From Flavobacterium litorale (GTDB taxonomy: Bacteria; Bacteroidota; Bacteroidia; Flavobacteriales; Flavobacteriaceae), in the NCBI RefSeq assembly GCF_019613795.1, contig NZ_CP080429.1, forward strand, positions 959,501 through 1,023,500: a stretch of DNA of 64,000 nucleotides, written 5' to 3'. The translations under genes were made by a program, and so were the position numbers. Shown here piece after piece: positions 8,672 through 18,238 of this stretch (its first letter is position 1; each line of letters opens with the position of its first letter). The notes under the pieces were generated by a model. It did not search any database, was not told where the DNA came from, and saw only the letters and a program-made list of their open reading frames with translations.

Positions 8672-9140
8672 GGCTAGCAGTATTAAAGCGATACATTTTG
8701 TAGCGGAACAAAAGTATAAAAATTAGTAATTGCGACACCATAGCTACCATAAGCACATTAAAAAACACAAGACCGTATATAAACAGGTAACCAAGTAGCA
8801 CTATAATATAGTTTACAATGGTTGCCCATGCTAAACTATTCATACGGAGTGAAGCCACCATTTCGTCCTCATTTTTTTCTTTTGAGAAAGCGTATATAAT
8901 CCCAAAAGGAATAACAAAAAGCATTAATAACTCATCGGTAACAGAAGTTTCTATCCAATTAAATAAAGTGTTTTTGCTACCCAAACCAGAGTCTCCTAGT
9001 ACGGCAAATACTTTTGCATTTATTTCAAATCTGGACGAATCATCAGACGCGTAGAGTAGCGTTAACAGGATAAAAGAAATTGTAAAGAGTATGCCGCTTA
9101 TTAATTTAAGTCGGTACGGAAATAAAAAGTTCGTTTTCAT
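8661..9140 (-). CDS. Membrane protein, partner of XRE regulator
   Basis: I recognise no named family with confidence; it resembles the four-helix membrane proteins often coupled to YozG-type regulators. Hydrophobic helices lie near residues 8-28, 60-75, 95-115 and 120-145. I prefer ATG 9140 (MKTNFLFPYRLK) over an in-frame ATG at 9167, because a TAnnTTTG-like -7 element overlaps the latter. It overlaps the XRE gene by 11 nt. It may act as a membrane sensor or anti-regulator of the XRE protein, which is inference from gene coupling only. Confidence 0.7.
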   Translation of the reverse strand: MKTNFLFPYRLKLISGILFTISFILLTLLYASDDSSRFEINAKVFAVLGDSGLGSKNTLFNWIETSVTDELLMLFVIPFGIIYAFSKEKNEDEMVASLRMNSLAWATIVNYIIVLLGYLFIYGLVFFNVLMVAMVSQLLIFILLFRYKMYRFNTASHEE

Positions 9141-9164
9141 ACTGATTGATTTTAAATGATGTAT

Positions 9165-9172
9165 CAAATGTA
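9165..9172 (-). promoter_or_regulatory. -7 promoter element for membrane protein/XRE operon
   Basis: The minus strand reads TACATTTG, matching the Bacteroidota -7 consensus TAnnTTTG, 25 nt before the chosen ATG. No convincing -33 TTG lies at the usual spacing. Confidence 0.4.
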
Positions 9173-9201
9173 AAAATAATTTTCCAATAAGTAAAATAAA
9201 C

Positions 9202-9216
9202 TTTACATTTTGTAAA
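9202..9216. promoter_or_regulatory. Perfect dyad, possible XRE operator
   Basis: TTTACATTTTGTAAA has perfect 6-bp arms around a 3-nt spacer and lies 30 nt upstream of the -7 element of the membrane protein/XRE operon. Small XRE dimers bind dyads of this size, so autoregulation is a reasonable inference. Confidence 0.4.
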
Positions 9217-9221
9217 ATAAA

Positions 9222-9247
9222 TAAGCCACTCTGTTAGGAGTGGCTTA
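9222..9247 (-). terminator. Terminator of the DUF1573 gene
   Basis: A perfect 10-bp stem (TAAGCCACTC with GAGTGGCTTA, 6-nt loop) lies 25 nt past the stop codon of the DUF1573 gene. On the minus strand it is followed by TTATTTTA. Confidence 0.75.
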
Positions 9248-9271
9248 CTATACTAAATAAGGTTTGTGCTA

Positions 9272-9736
9272 TTATTGTTTTGATCCAGCTGCTGGTTTTT
9301 CAACCTCTGGAGCAATAACCCTACCTTTAATTTTAAGTATTTTTCTTGCATCAGTATCGTTAGTGGTTACCGTAACACTTTTGTTAAAGCTACCGTCTTT
9401 ACGTGCATTGTACGTTGCTGTTACCGATCCCATTTCGCCTGGCTTAATAGGCGTTTTAGTATATTTGGTAGCCGTACAACCACAAGATGCTTTTACTTTA
9501 GTAATAAGTATCGTTTGGTCTGTAGTGTTTTTAAAGGTAAACTCGTGCGATACGGGTGTACCTTTTTCAATTTCACCAAAGTTGTGCGTGTCCTTAGTCC
9601 AAGTAATTTTAGACGGTGTCATGTTTTTTTCAGTAGCACTGTTAGCAGCCACTTTAGCAGGTGCTTGCGCGTTTGCGTTGAATGCGAATAAAAGTGCTCC
9701 AGCAAATGCGAATAAAGATAATTTTAATGATTTCAT
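9272..9736 (-). CDS. DUF1573 exported protein
   Basis: The 154-residue protein begins with a clear signal peptide (KLSLFAFAGALLFAFNANAQA). A DUF1573 Ig-like beta-sandwich follows, typified by DTHNFGEIEKGTPVSHEFTF and KASCGCTATKYTKTPI. The family is abundant in Bacteroidota, is exported, and has no established biochemical role. It is monocistronic, with its own terminator and a divergent histidine-kinase gene upstream. Confidence 0.88.
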   Translation of the reverse strand: MKSLKLSLFAFAGALLFAFNANAQAPAKVAANSATEKNMTPSKITWTKDTHNFGEIEKGTPVSHEFTFKNTTDQTILITKVKASCGCTATKYTKTPIKPGEMGSVTATYNARKDGSFNKSVTVTTNDTDARKILKIKGRVIAPEVEKPAAGSKQ

Positions 9737-9920
9737 AATTAGAAGTAATTAATATAGGTTAATAGTATGTTTTAATAATTAAGCATTACAAATATAAACT
9801 ACTAATTTTAATATAGTTGTTAACCGCTTTCAAACGCTTGTTAATGACTTGTTAACGACTTGTACCCTACGCTTTTTTATAGTAATATCGGTTAACGAAT
9901 TAAAAACAACCCCATAAAAA

Positions 9921-11201
9921 TTGAAGTTTAATAAACTTAATATAATTGTATTTGTTGGCTTGCTTGCCATAATAGGCGTAATTACCATGCAGTTGGTAAT
10001 GCTAAAACAAGCCTTTATGTTTGAGCGTAACGAAGTTGCCGATAAGATACATTTTGCCTTGCAGGATGTGGTAAACAAAATATACCGCGATAACGGTAGC
10101 GAGTTGCCTACAGCCAGCCCCATTAAAAAAGTGGCAGACGATTATTATGTAGTAAACGTGAATGATGTTTTTGAGGCCAAAATATTAGAGTATTACTTAA
10201 AAAGCGAATTCCAGAAAGTAAAACTGGATATTGATTATGAGTATGCCATATACGATTGTGCTTCGGATGAAATGATGTACGGTAACTATATTAACGCAGC
10301 AGGTTTTGAAGCGGAGAATGATATTGCCAAGTGCGAAAACTGTTTTACCAAAAAAGAAGGACTCATTTATTACTTTGCCATTCGGTTTCCGCACCTGCAC
10401 TACAACTATAGTGCCTCCTTACAACAATATTGGGTGTACACGGGCGTACTGTTTTTAGTACTCATTATATATGTGTATTCGGTATTTACACTCTTAAAAC
10501 AAAAACGCTACACCGAGTTGCAAAAGGATTTTATTAATAACATGACGCATGAGTTTAAAACACCATTATCGTCCATATTAATAGCATCAAATTACGCAGT
10601 TAAACAAGACGTTATTGAGCAAAACCCAAAACTTAATAAATACCTGAAAATTATAATAGAACAAAGCAATAAGCTCAACCAACATATAGAGCGTATACTA
10701 AATGTAGCCAAAGCTGATTCTGACCTTATGGGGTTGGATAAAAAAGAATTCAATATTGTTGAAACATTGCAATTAGCTAAAGACAATGCCGAACTAAAGT
10801 ACCCCGCAACCCAAATAACTTTTACAAGTAGTAAAGATAATTACACCGTAGCTGCCGATGCCTTCCACTTTTACAACATCGTATACAACATTATAGAGAA
10901 TGCTATAAAGTACAGCAACGATACCCCTGAAGTAGCCATACAAATTACAGAAACAGCTAAATGTGTCGATTTACAGTTTACCGATAATGGGTCGGGGATA
11001 CCTCCGCAGCATTTAGAGCATGTTTTTGATAAATTTTACCGCGTACCCCGAGAAAACAAAAAAGAGATAGAAGGTTTTGGTATTGGGCTGTTTTACGTAA
11101 AGAAGATTTGCGAACTCCACGGATGGAAGATAAAAATAGAAAACAATACCGATAAAGGCATAACCATAACCATTGGCATACCCAAAAGCAGCATACTATG
11201 A
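9921..11201 (+). CDS. Two-component sensor histidine kinase
   Basis: The start is TTG 9921, because an in-frame TAA lies at 9915 and the first downstream ATG would cut into the first membrane helix. Transmembrane helices lie at about residues 7-27 and 172-192, flanking a periplasmic sensor of about 140 residues with a few cysteines. There is no HAMP domain. The dimerisation domain has the H-box NNMTHEFKTPLSS with phospho-acceptor H210. The ATPase domain has the N box (NIVYNIIENAIKYS) and G boxes (DNGSGIP, GFGIGLF). The 4-nt ATGA overlap with the next gene couples it to its response regulator. The signal is unknown. Confidence 0.92.
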   Translation: MKFNKLNIIVFVGLLAIIGVITMQLVMLKQAFMFERNEVADKIHFALQDVVNKIYRDNGSELPTASPIKKVADDYYVVNVNDVFEAKILEYYLKSEFQKVKLDIDYEYAIYDCASDEMMYGNYINAAGFEAENDIAKCENCFTKKEGLIYYFAIRFPHLHYNYSASLQQYWVYTGVLFLVLIIYVYSVFTLLKQKRYTELQKDFINNMTHEFKTPLSSILIASNYAVKQDVIEQNPKLNKYLKIIIEQSNKLNQHIERILNVAKADSDLMGLDKKEFNIVETLQLAKDNAELKYPATQITFTSSKDNYTVAADAFHFYNIVYNIIENAIKYSNDTPEVAIQITETAKCVDLQFTDNGSGIPPQHLEHVFDKFYRVPRENKKEIEGFGIGLFYVKKICELHGWKIKIENNTDKGITITIGIPKSSIL

Positions 11202-11878
11202 AAAAGAAAATACTATATGTAGAAGACGATACTACGCTTGCTTTTTTAACTGCCGATAATTTAGAGCAGGAATACGAAGTAGTCCATTACGATAATGGCA
11301 AGGAGGCCTTTGATGCCTTTACAGAACAAGATTTTGATTTGTGTGTGTTGGACGTTATGCTACCCCAAATGGATGGTTTTGAGCTGGCAACTGCCATACG
11401 CGAACGCGATGTAGAAGTACCCATTATATTCCTATCGGCTAAAACATTGAAAGAGGACCGTATAAAAGGCTTGCGGCTTGGTGCAGACGATTATTTGGTA
11501 AAGCCCTACAGTATGGAAGAGCTTACACTAAAAATAGAAGTGTTTTTACAGCGCAGCCAAAAACAATCCAAACAAAAAAATAGCAAATATACCATAGGCA
11601 ATTTTGCTTTTGATGCCGTAAACTATACCATAACCCATAATGGCAAAACCACGCAGTTAACCGAACGAGAGTCGGCGTTGCTGCAGTTGTTTATTGAGAA
11701 TAAAAATATCGTACTTAAACGTGAGCAAATATTAAAATCCATTTGGGGTACGGACGATTATTTTATGGGGCGCAGTATGGATGTGTTTATCTCGCGGCTG
11801 CGCAAAATATTTAAGGCTGACGAGCGTATTCGTATCGAGAATATACCCCGCGTAGGTTTTAAACTTGTAGCACCGTGA
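11198..11878 (+). CDS. OmpR-family response regulator
   Basis: The receiver domain has acidic residues E9-D10-D11, phospho-acceptor D52 (LCVLDVMLP), and conserved S/T and K (FLSAKT, VKPYS). A winged-helix domain of the OmpR/PhoB type fills residues 130-226 (TERESALLQLF, SMDVFISRLRK). Its ATG overlaps the kinase stop codon, so the two are a cognate pair. It controls transcription in response to the kinase; its targets are not visible here. Confidence 0.94.
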   Translation: MKKKILYVEDDTTLAFLTADNLEQEYEVVHYDNGKEAFDAFTEQDFDLCVLDVMLPQMDGFELATAIRERDVEVPIIFLSAKTLKEDRIKGLRLGADDYLVKPYSMEELTLKIEVFLQRSQKQSKQKNSKYTIGNFAFDAVNYTITHNGKTTQLTERESALLQLFIENKNIVLKREQILKSIWGTDDYFMGRSMDVFISRLRKIFKADERIRIENIPRVGFKLVAP

Positions 11879-11948
11879 TGCAGTTTTCAGTCGCAGTAGG
11901 CAGTCATTGTAATTACTATATACCAATTATGAAAACTGTGACTGTAAA

Positions 11949-12359
11949 CTACTTTTCTTGAAAGTACATCATATAATCTACCACTGCCTGCATTTCTTCA
12001 TCAGTAAAATGTTTGGTAATGTAAAAGTTGGTTTTCATTACATCATATTGCGATGGGTCTACAATCGGGTCGGCTTTACCACGCAAAAAAGCAGCCATAT
12101 CGCCGTTTTGCTCGGCGTATATTTTTGTAATTTCTTTAATGCTTGGTCCAATAACTTTTTTGTCGGCTTTGTGGCAGGTGTGGCAATTGCCTTTGCCATT
12201 AAAAATTTCTTGCCCCAACGTTTCCGAAGCCGTCATTTTAGTTGCGGTACTTTCGCTAGTTGCTTCCGTCATACTTTCAGGGTATAACGATTCTTTTTTT
12301 TCTTCTTTTTTGCAAGAAATTAATACTAATACTGCGAATATAGAAAGTAAGTGTTTCAT
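11949..12359 (-). CDS. Lipoprotein c-type cytochrome
   Basis: The 136-residue protein begins with a lipoprotein signal ending in VLISC, so it is probably tethered to a periplasmic membrane face. One heme-c site is present (CHTCH, residues 58-62), with methionines in the second half (MKTNFYI and later) able to serve as the sixth ligand. It resembles small class I cytochromes used as electron carriers to terminal oxidases. It is a single gene, convergent with the response regulator and just downstream of the heme operon on the same strand. Confidence 0.87.
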   Translation of the reverse strand: MKHLLSIFAVLVLISCKKEEKKESLYPESMTEATSESTATKMTASETLGQEIFNGKGNCHTCHKADKKVIGPSIKEITKIYAEQNGDMAAFLRGKADPIVDPSQYDVMKTNFYITKHFTDEEMQAVVDYMMYFQEK

Positions 12360-12532
12360 GATAAAAATAGTTTTAATAAATGCTGTTAAAAAGCACTAAA
12401 AATGGGGCTTTATCACCCCAAATTGTACTGTGCTATTGGGTATAACAAAGATACGACCCAAACGCCGAATACCCTATTGTAAACAGCAAATTTGTAGGTT
12501 AAAATGTATACTATTTTTTATCCGAAAAATGG

Positions 12533-13552
<1,020 letters not shown>

Positions 13553-13563
13553 TTAGCGGTTTA

Positions 13564-14484
13564 CTATCGAATCCACTCTTTCGGCTTTTCTAATACTTGA
13601 ATTAATCTTTCTTCTGCACTTCCCTTTTCAGGATGATGGTCGTATACCCATTGCACATAGGGTGGTAAGCTCATTAATATACTTTCAATACGTCCGTTGG
13701 TTTTTAAGCCGAATAGGGTGCCTTTATCGTGTACTAAATTAAACTCTACGTAACGCCCGCGCCTAATTTCCTGCCACGTTCTGTTTTCGGGTGTATAGGC
13801 TATGTTTTTTCGTTTTTCTACAATAGGCACGTAGGCATTTAAAAAACTGTTGCCTACTTCGGTAACAAAGTTATACCATTGTTCCATACTAAAATCATCG
13901 GTAGCTTTGCAATGGTCAAAAAATAGCCCGCCAATACCACGTGCTTCGTTACGGTGGCTGTTCCAAAAATACTCATCGCATTGCTTTTTATATTTCGGGT
14001 AAAATTCAGGGTTGTGTTTGTCGCAAGCCGTTTTGCACACACTATGAAAATGTGTAGCATCTTCCTCAAATAAATAGTAGGGGGTAAGGTCCTGCCCGCC
14101 ACCAAACCATGCCCCTCTCAATCTCCCCGAGGGGGATAGGTCGGTTTTATCGTACATCTCAAAATAACGCCAGTTGGCATGCACTGTAGGCACAAAAGGG
14201 TTTTTAGGGTGGATTACCAAACTTAATCCGCAAGCAAAAAAATCGACATCACCCACGTTAAAATAGGCTTGCATGGCTTTGGGGAGTGGTCCGTGTACTG
14301 CTGAGATATTTACGCCGCCTTTTTCGAATACAGCTCCGTTTTCGATTACACGGGTGCGCCCGCCACCGCCTTCGGGGCGTTCCCATAAGTCTTGCTTAAA
14401 GGTTGCTTTGCCATCGGCTTTTTCTAGCCCTGCCGTTATGGTATCTTGTAATTGTTGTATGTAGTGGTAAAATTTATCTTTCAT
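13564..14484 (-). CDS. hemF: Oxygen-dependent coproporphyrinogen III oxidase
   Basis: HemF oxidatively decarboxylates coproporphyrinogen III to protoporphyrinogen IX using O2. Family blocks are visible in order: GGGGRTRVI, GVNISAVHG, the GAWFGGGQDLTPYY segment, IGGLFFDHC, and RRGRYVEFNLVHDKGT near the C-terminus. The length (306 residues) is normal. Its start overlaps the end of the GNAT gene by 11 nt. Presence of HemF rather than HemN here fits an aerobic lifestyle. Confidence 0.96.
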   Translation of the reverse strand: MKDKFYHYIQQLQDTITAGLEKADGKATFKQDLWERPEGGGGRTRVIENGAVFEKGGVNISAVHGPLPKAMQAYFNVGDVDFFACGLSLVIHPKNPFVPTVHANWRYFEMYDKTDLSPSGRLRGAWFGGGQDLTPYYLFEEDATHFHSVCKTACDKHNPEFYPKYKKQCDEYFWNSHRNEARGIGGLFFDHCKATDDFSMEQWYNFVTEVGNSFLNAYVPIVEKRKNIAYTPENRTWQEIRRGRYVEFNLVHDKGTLFGLKTNGRIESILMSLPPYVQWVYDHHPEKGSAEERLIQVLEKPKEWIR

Positions 14485-15016
14485 TATACTCCGATTTCAA
14501 AAGTCCAAAATACAGTGTGTCTTCCAGTTTCCCGTCGCCATTTTTAAAATCTTCCCGCAATAGCCCTTCCTGCAAATAGCCATTTTTTTTGGCTACTCTT
14601 TGGCTGCCAATATTGGTTGTTGCGGCACAAATAAATACTTTATTCATATTGATTTTGTTAAAGCAATAGGCTGTTATATTGCTTACGGCTTTAGATATTA
14701 TGCCCTGCCCTTGGTAATCTTTATCAACAAAATAAGCCAATTCACATTTATCGCAATTTCGGTCGATATTCTTAATACAGATGTAGCCAATCATTAAATT
14801 GTCGCTATTGCGTAAATAAAAATAGTAGCCTCTGCCTCCCTGTTCTAAAGCAGCAGCATTTTTTAAAAAGGTTTTTGTTTTTTCTAAACTGGTGCAACTT
14901 GAGGACGTAGCTGGAAATGTTAGGTATATGTGCTGCCTATTACGCACTATAAGGTCGTAAAACTCCTCAGGCGTGGTATTGGCAATACGGTCGGTTTTCC
15001 AGCTTATTGTTCCCAT
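14474..15016 (-). CDS. GNAT acetyltransferase, RimJ/RimL-like
   Basis: The 180-residue protein is a GNAT-fold acetyltransferase of the RimJ/RimL type. The acetyl-CoA-binding motif A is seen in AYFVDKDYQGQGIISKAVSN, followed by the family's typical ATTNIGSQRVAKKNGYLQEG segment. Relatives acetylate ribosomal-protein N termini or small molecules; the substrate here is unknown. It is embedded between hemE (6 nt) and hemF (11-nt overlap), so it is expressed with heme genes, but no functional link is established. Confidence 0.9.
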   Translation of the reverse strand: MGTISWKTDRIANTTPEEFYDLIVRNRQHIYLTFPATSSSCTSLEKTKTFLKNAAALEQGGRGYYFYLRNSDNLMIGYICIKNIDRNCDKCELAYFVDKDYQGQGIISKAVSNITAYCFNKINMNKVFICAATTNIGSQRVAKKNGYLQEGLLREDFKNGDGKLEDTLYFGLLKSEYNER

Positions 15017-15022
15017 AAGTTT

Positions 15023-16048
15023 TTATTTATACTCTTTTACGGCTTCTATAAATGCCTTGGCATGGTCTACAGGAACATGGGGTAATATACCATGTCCTAA
15101 GTTTACAATATAGTTATCCTTACCAAATTCATCAATCATTTGGTGTACCATTTTTTTAATGGTTGGTATGGGCGATAGTAATCGGCTTGGGTCAAAATTA
15201 CCTTGTAGTGTTATGTTTCCGCCTGTTAGATACCGTGCGTTGCGTGGCGAACACGTCCAGTCTACCCCAAGTGCCGATGCTTTACTTCGTGCCATTTCGT
15301 CCAATGCAAACCAACAGCCTTTACCAAATACAATTACGTGGGTTTTGGGTGCTAGTGCCTCTACAATTTGGTTAATGTATTGCCACGAAAACTCCTGATA
15401 ATCAACAGGGCTTAGCATACCACCCCAACTATCGAAAATTTGGACTGCATTAACGCCAGATTTTACTTTTTCTTTAAGATAGGCAATAGTGGTATCGGTT
15501 ATTTTTTGCAGTAGTGCGTGGGCTGCTTCGGGTTGTGAAAAGCAGAATCCTTTGGCTTTATCAAAACTTTTAGAGCCTCTACCTTCTACGGCATAGCAAA
15601 GTATCGTCCATGGCGACCCTGCAAAACCAATTAGCGGCACTTCGTCGTTTAGCATTTCTTTGGTTAGCTTTATGGCATCCATAACATAACCCAGCTCTTC
15701 ATTAATTTCAGGAACGCGTACTTTTTCTACATCCTTAGCGGTACGTATGGGGTTGGGTAAATACGGACCAAAATCGGGTTTCATTTCTACGTCTATTCCC
15801 ATAGCTTGGGGTATTACCAAAATATCCGAAAATAGTATGGCAGCATCGGGTTTTACAATGCGTATGGGTTGTACAGTTATCTCGGCAGCCAGCTCTGGTG
15901 TTTGGCAGCGGGTAAAAAAGTCGTATTTATCTTTTAATGCCATAAACTCGGGCAGGTAGCGTCCTGCTTGGCGCATCATCCATACAGGTGGACGTTCTAC
16001 GGTTTCGTTACGTAGTGCCTTTAGGAATAAATCGTTTTTTATGCTCAT
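15023..16048 (-). CDS. hemE: Uroporphyrinogen decarboxylase
   Basis: HemE decarboxylates the four acetate side chains of uroporphyrinogen III to give coproporphyrinogen III. The N-terminal signature [16 protein letters not shown] binds the substrate carboxylates, and the second signature ([16 protein letters not shown]) and the conserved NLGHGILP near the C-terminus are intact. The 341-residue length is typical. It lies in the heme operon, 23 nt after an unrelated exported-protein gene. Confidence 0.97.
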   Translation of the reverse strand: MSIKNDLFLKALRNETVERPPVWMMRQAGRYLPEFMALKDKYDFFTRCQTPELAAEITVQPIRIVKPDAAILFSDILVIPQAMGIDVEMKPDFGPYLPNPIRTAKDVEKVRVPEINEELGYVMDAIKLTKEMLNDEVPLIGFAGSPWTILCYAVEGRGSKSFDKAKGFCFSQPEAAHALLQKITDTTIAYLKEKVKSGVNAVQIFDSWGGMLSPVDYQEFSWQYINQIVEALAPKTHVIVFGKGCWFALDEMARSKASALGVDWTCSPRNARYLTGGNITLQGNFDPSRLLSPIPTIKKMVHQMIDEFGKDNYIVNLGHGILPHVPVDHAKAFIEAVKEYK

Positions 16049-16071
16049 TTTGTCTTTCTATTATGTATTTA

Positions 16072-16842
16072 CTAAAACGGAATTTCTAATACCCGTTCTT
16101 TATATTTTTTATTTTCAATAATTAATACTGTAGCATAAGCACCTGCACCATCACTATTATTGGCTATTATATAAAGCGTATCTTTAGCTGTATCATAATG
16201 TACTGATGTGTTGCTCAGGTTTGGTTCGTATAAGTTTTTATAAGATTGCTCAGGTAAAGTTATAGTCTTTCCATCAATTTTTATAGTGATGTTTTTATAT
16301 TCCATACGAGGGATATTACCATCAGTACCCCAAGGTTCCTTACCATCAATAAGCTCTAGATTGTATATGCCTTTGTCATAATGATAATACTCATCATCTG
16401 AGTAAAAACATTTATGTTCTGATTTTACGAAATTCCTCTGTGTTATTTGAACAAAAATATTCTCACTCGTGAAAGAAATACTATTATTTGTTGATGAAGT
16501 GTTTTTTACCTCTTTTAAAGACGAAATTTTCTTTACGCGACTTTTATGAACATATCCACTTGTTGCTATATCATTTTTTAGACCCTCTGCTTTCGAGCGT
16601 TCAACAAGTATCCAATTTCCATCTTGTTCGTAAGCAAACATTACTTTTCCATTTTGTAACTGTTTATCAATGCTTCCTTTTATATTGGGTGTATTTCTTA
16701 AGTTGACAAAACTATCTTCAGGGTCAGTTATTATTACAAATTCATATATACCTACAGGCTCCGTGCTGTTTTCTTGCCCGAAACAGTAGATAGCTTTAAG
16801 GAACAAAATTAGCATTGTAATAATTTTAAAGACCCTTTTCAT
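16072..16842 (-). CDS. Exported protein with bacterial SH3-like domain
   Basis: A signal peptide (residues 1-22, ending YCFGQ) precedes an SH3b-like segment (FVNLRNTPNIKGSIDKQL...GNWILVE, about residues 45-85). The C-terminal 150 residues match nothing I recognise. SH3b domains often bind peptidoglycan or peptides. The gene sits between hemD (3 nt) and hemE (23 nt) in the heme operon, but it is visibly more AT-rich than either and uses different codons, suggesting insertion. A heme-related role is not supported by the sequence. Confidence 0.75.
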   Translation of the reverse strand: MKRVFKIITMLILFLKAIYCFGQENSTEPVGIYEFVIITDPEDSFVNLRNTPNIKGSIDKQLQNGKVMFAYEQDGNWILVERSKAEGLKNDIATSGYVHKSRVKKISSLKEVKNTSSTNNSISFTSENIFVQITQRNFVKSEHKCFYSDDEYYHYDKGIYNLELIDGKEPWGTDGNIPRMEYKNITIKIDGKTITLPEQSYKNLYEPNLSNTSVHYDTAKDTLYIIANNSDGAGAYATVLIIENKKYKERVLEIPF

Positions 16843-16845
16843 GCT

Positions 16846-17523
16846 TTAGGTGTTATCTTTATAGTAGTTAATACACTGTATTATCACATTCTCTATAGTG
16901 GGTTTGTTTGCTACTATTATCTTTTTTGTTATGCCTGTTAGAGCTTCTGCTGTAGTAGTGCCAATGCAAAAGCAGGTGGCAGTACCAACAGTGTTTTGTT
17001 TTAAAAAGCTAGCTACCCCGCTAGGGCTAAAAAACAACAACCCGTTAGCCTCGGTATTCATTTTATGCGGTGTTAGCGCTGTTTTGTATACTTCAATTTC
17101 GTTATAGTCTACCCCTGCATTTTTTAATGCGTTGGGCAATGTGTCTCGGCGAATATTACCCGATAAGAACGTAAAACGTTCTTTGTTGTAATTGTTTATA
17201 ATCGTTGCAGCCAATTCCTCCGCATAATCCGAAAAAGCAATAACCGTATATCCTTCACTTACTATTACATTGCGGGTTTTTTGACCTACGCAAAATATAG
17301 CATGGTTTTTATATGCTCCGCCCAGTGGTATGTTGGCTAAAAAGGCTTTAAAACCGTTTTGGCTTGTAAAAATCAGGTTTTTCCTTATATCGTTTGTTGT
17401 AAATGTTTTATGCTTAACGCTTATAAAATTGGCTTCGGTTAGTGCCAGCCCTGCATTAAGCAGGTACTGCCGTTGGTTGGACTGTAGCTTTTTTGTTGAT
17501 ACGATGCGTACAGACCTTTCCAT
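16846..17523 (-). CDS. hemD: Uroporphyrinogen-III synthase
   Basis: HemD closes hydroxymethylbilane with D-ring inversion to give uroporphyrinogen III. Sequence conservation in this family is always low. Supporting features are the two-domain pattern: LIFTSQNGFKAF in the first half, and LLFFSPSGVASFL then CFCIGTTTAEAL in the second. The length (225 residues) and position in the heme operon, 2 nt after ktrA, also support the assignment. Confidence 0.9.
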   Translation of the reverse strand: MERSVRIVSTKKLQSNQRQYLLNAGLALTEANFISVKHKTFTTNDIRKNLIFTSQNGFKAFLANIPLGGAYKNHAIFCVGQKTRNVIVSEGYTVIAFSDYAEELAATIINNYNKERFTFLSGNIRRDTLPNALKNAGVDYNEIEVYKTALTPHKMNTEANGLLFFSPSGVASFLKQNTVGTATCFCIGTTTAEALTGITKKIIVANKPTIENVIIQCINYYKDNT

Positions 17524-17525
17524 GA

Positions 17526-18227
17526 CTAACGATTGCTTTTTTGCGAGCGGTTACAAAACTTACCAATATCTTTATTAAGCCCAAATACTACCAATAAGTC
17601 GTTTTCCATTATAACACAATCTTTAGTTATAAAACCTTCAGATTGGTCTATTTTACTGGTTGTCCCTATTATCGACTTTCGTACTTGCTTGCGTATAATG
17701 GTTACTACGTGCATGTTGTAGGTTTGCCTAAACTCCAATTCTTCAAGGGTTTTTCCTGTAAACTCGGGTAATGCCTTTATTTCCGATATGCTGTAGTTTT
17801 TATCAATATTAAAATTATCTACAATACCCTTTAGGTTTATTTTTTTAGCAAGCCTATCGGCGAAATCCTGTTCAGGGTGAATAATTGTTTCGATACCCAT
17901 AGCCTCCAGTACCGTATCGTGAATGGGTGATAGCGAACGCCCTATAATACGTGCACCCGATAGTTTTTTAATAATGGCAGTAGCTATAATGGCAGCCCCT
18001 TCGTTTTCGCCAATGGCAATAACAGCAAGGTCGGCATCCTTTACGGGGAGTGCTTGGTAGGCTAGCTCGTTGGTGGCATCCATACACACAGCGTGCGATA
18101 TTTGGTTTTTTACCAAGTTAACCTTGCCCATATCGTTATCAATACCAATTACCTCGTTGCCTGTTTCTGTAAGGTTTACGGCTAACGACATCCCGAAATT
18201 TCCTAGTCCGAATATGATAATCTTCAT
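17526..18227 (-). CDS. ktrA: Potassium uptake regulatory protein TrkA/KtrA
   Basis: The N-terminal Rossmann RCK domain starts with the nucleotide-binding GLGNFGMSLA and has an acidic residue ending beta-2 (GIDND). A C-terminal RCK_C domain spans about residues 135-225. The 233-residue single-unit layout fits KtrA, a cytoplasmic octameric ring that gates the KtrB channel on ATP, ADP or NAD binding. It lies 11 nt after the KtrB gene, inside the heme operon. Confidence 0.92.
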   Translation of the reverse strand: MKIIIFGLGNFGMSLAVNLTETGNEVIGIDNDMGKVNLVKNQISHAVCMDATNELAYQALPVKDADLAVIAIGENEGAAIIATAIIKKLSGARIIGRSLSPIHDTVLEAMGIETIIHPEQDFADRLAKKINLKGIVDNFNIDKNYSISEIKALPEFTGKTLEELEFRQTYNMHVVTIIRKQVRKSIIGTTSKIDQSEGFITKDCVIMENDLLVVFGLNKDIGKFCNRSQKSNR

Positions 18228-18238
18228 AACTTTACTTT

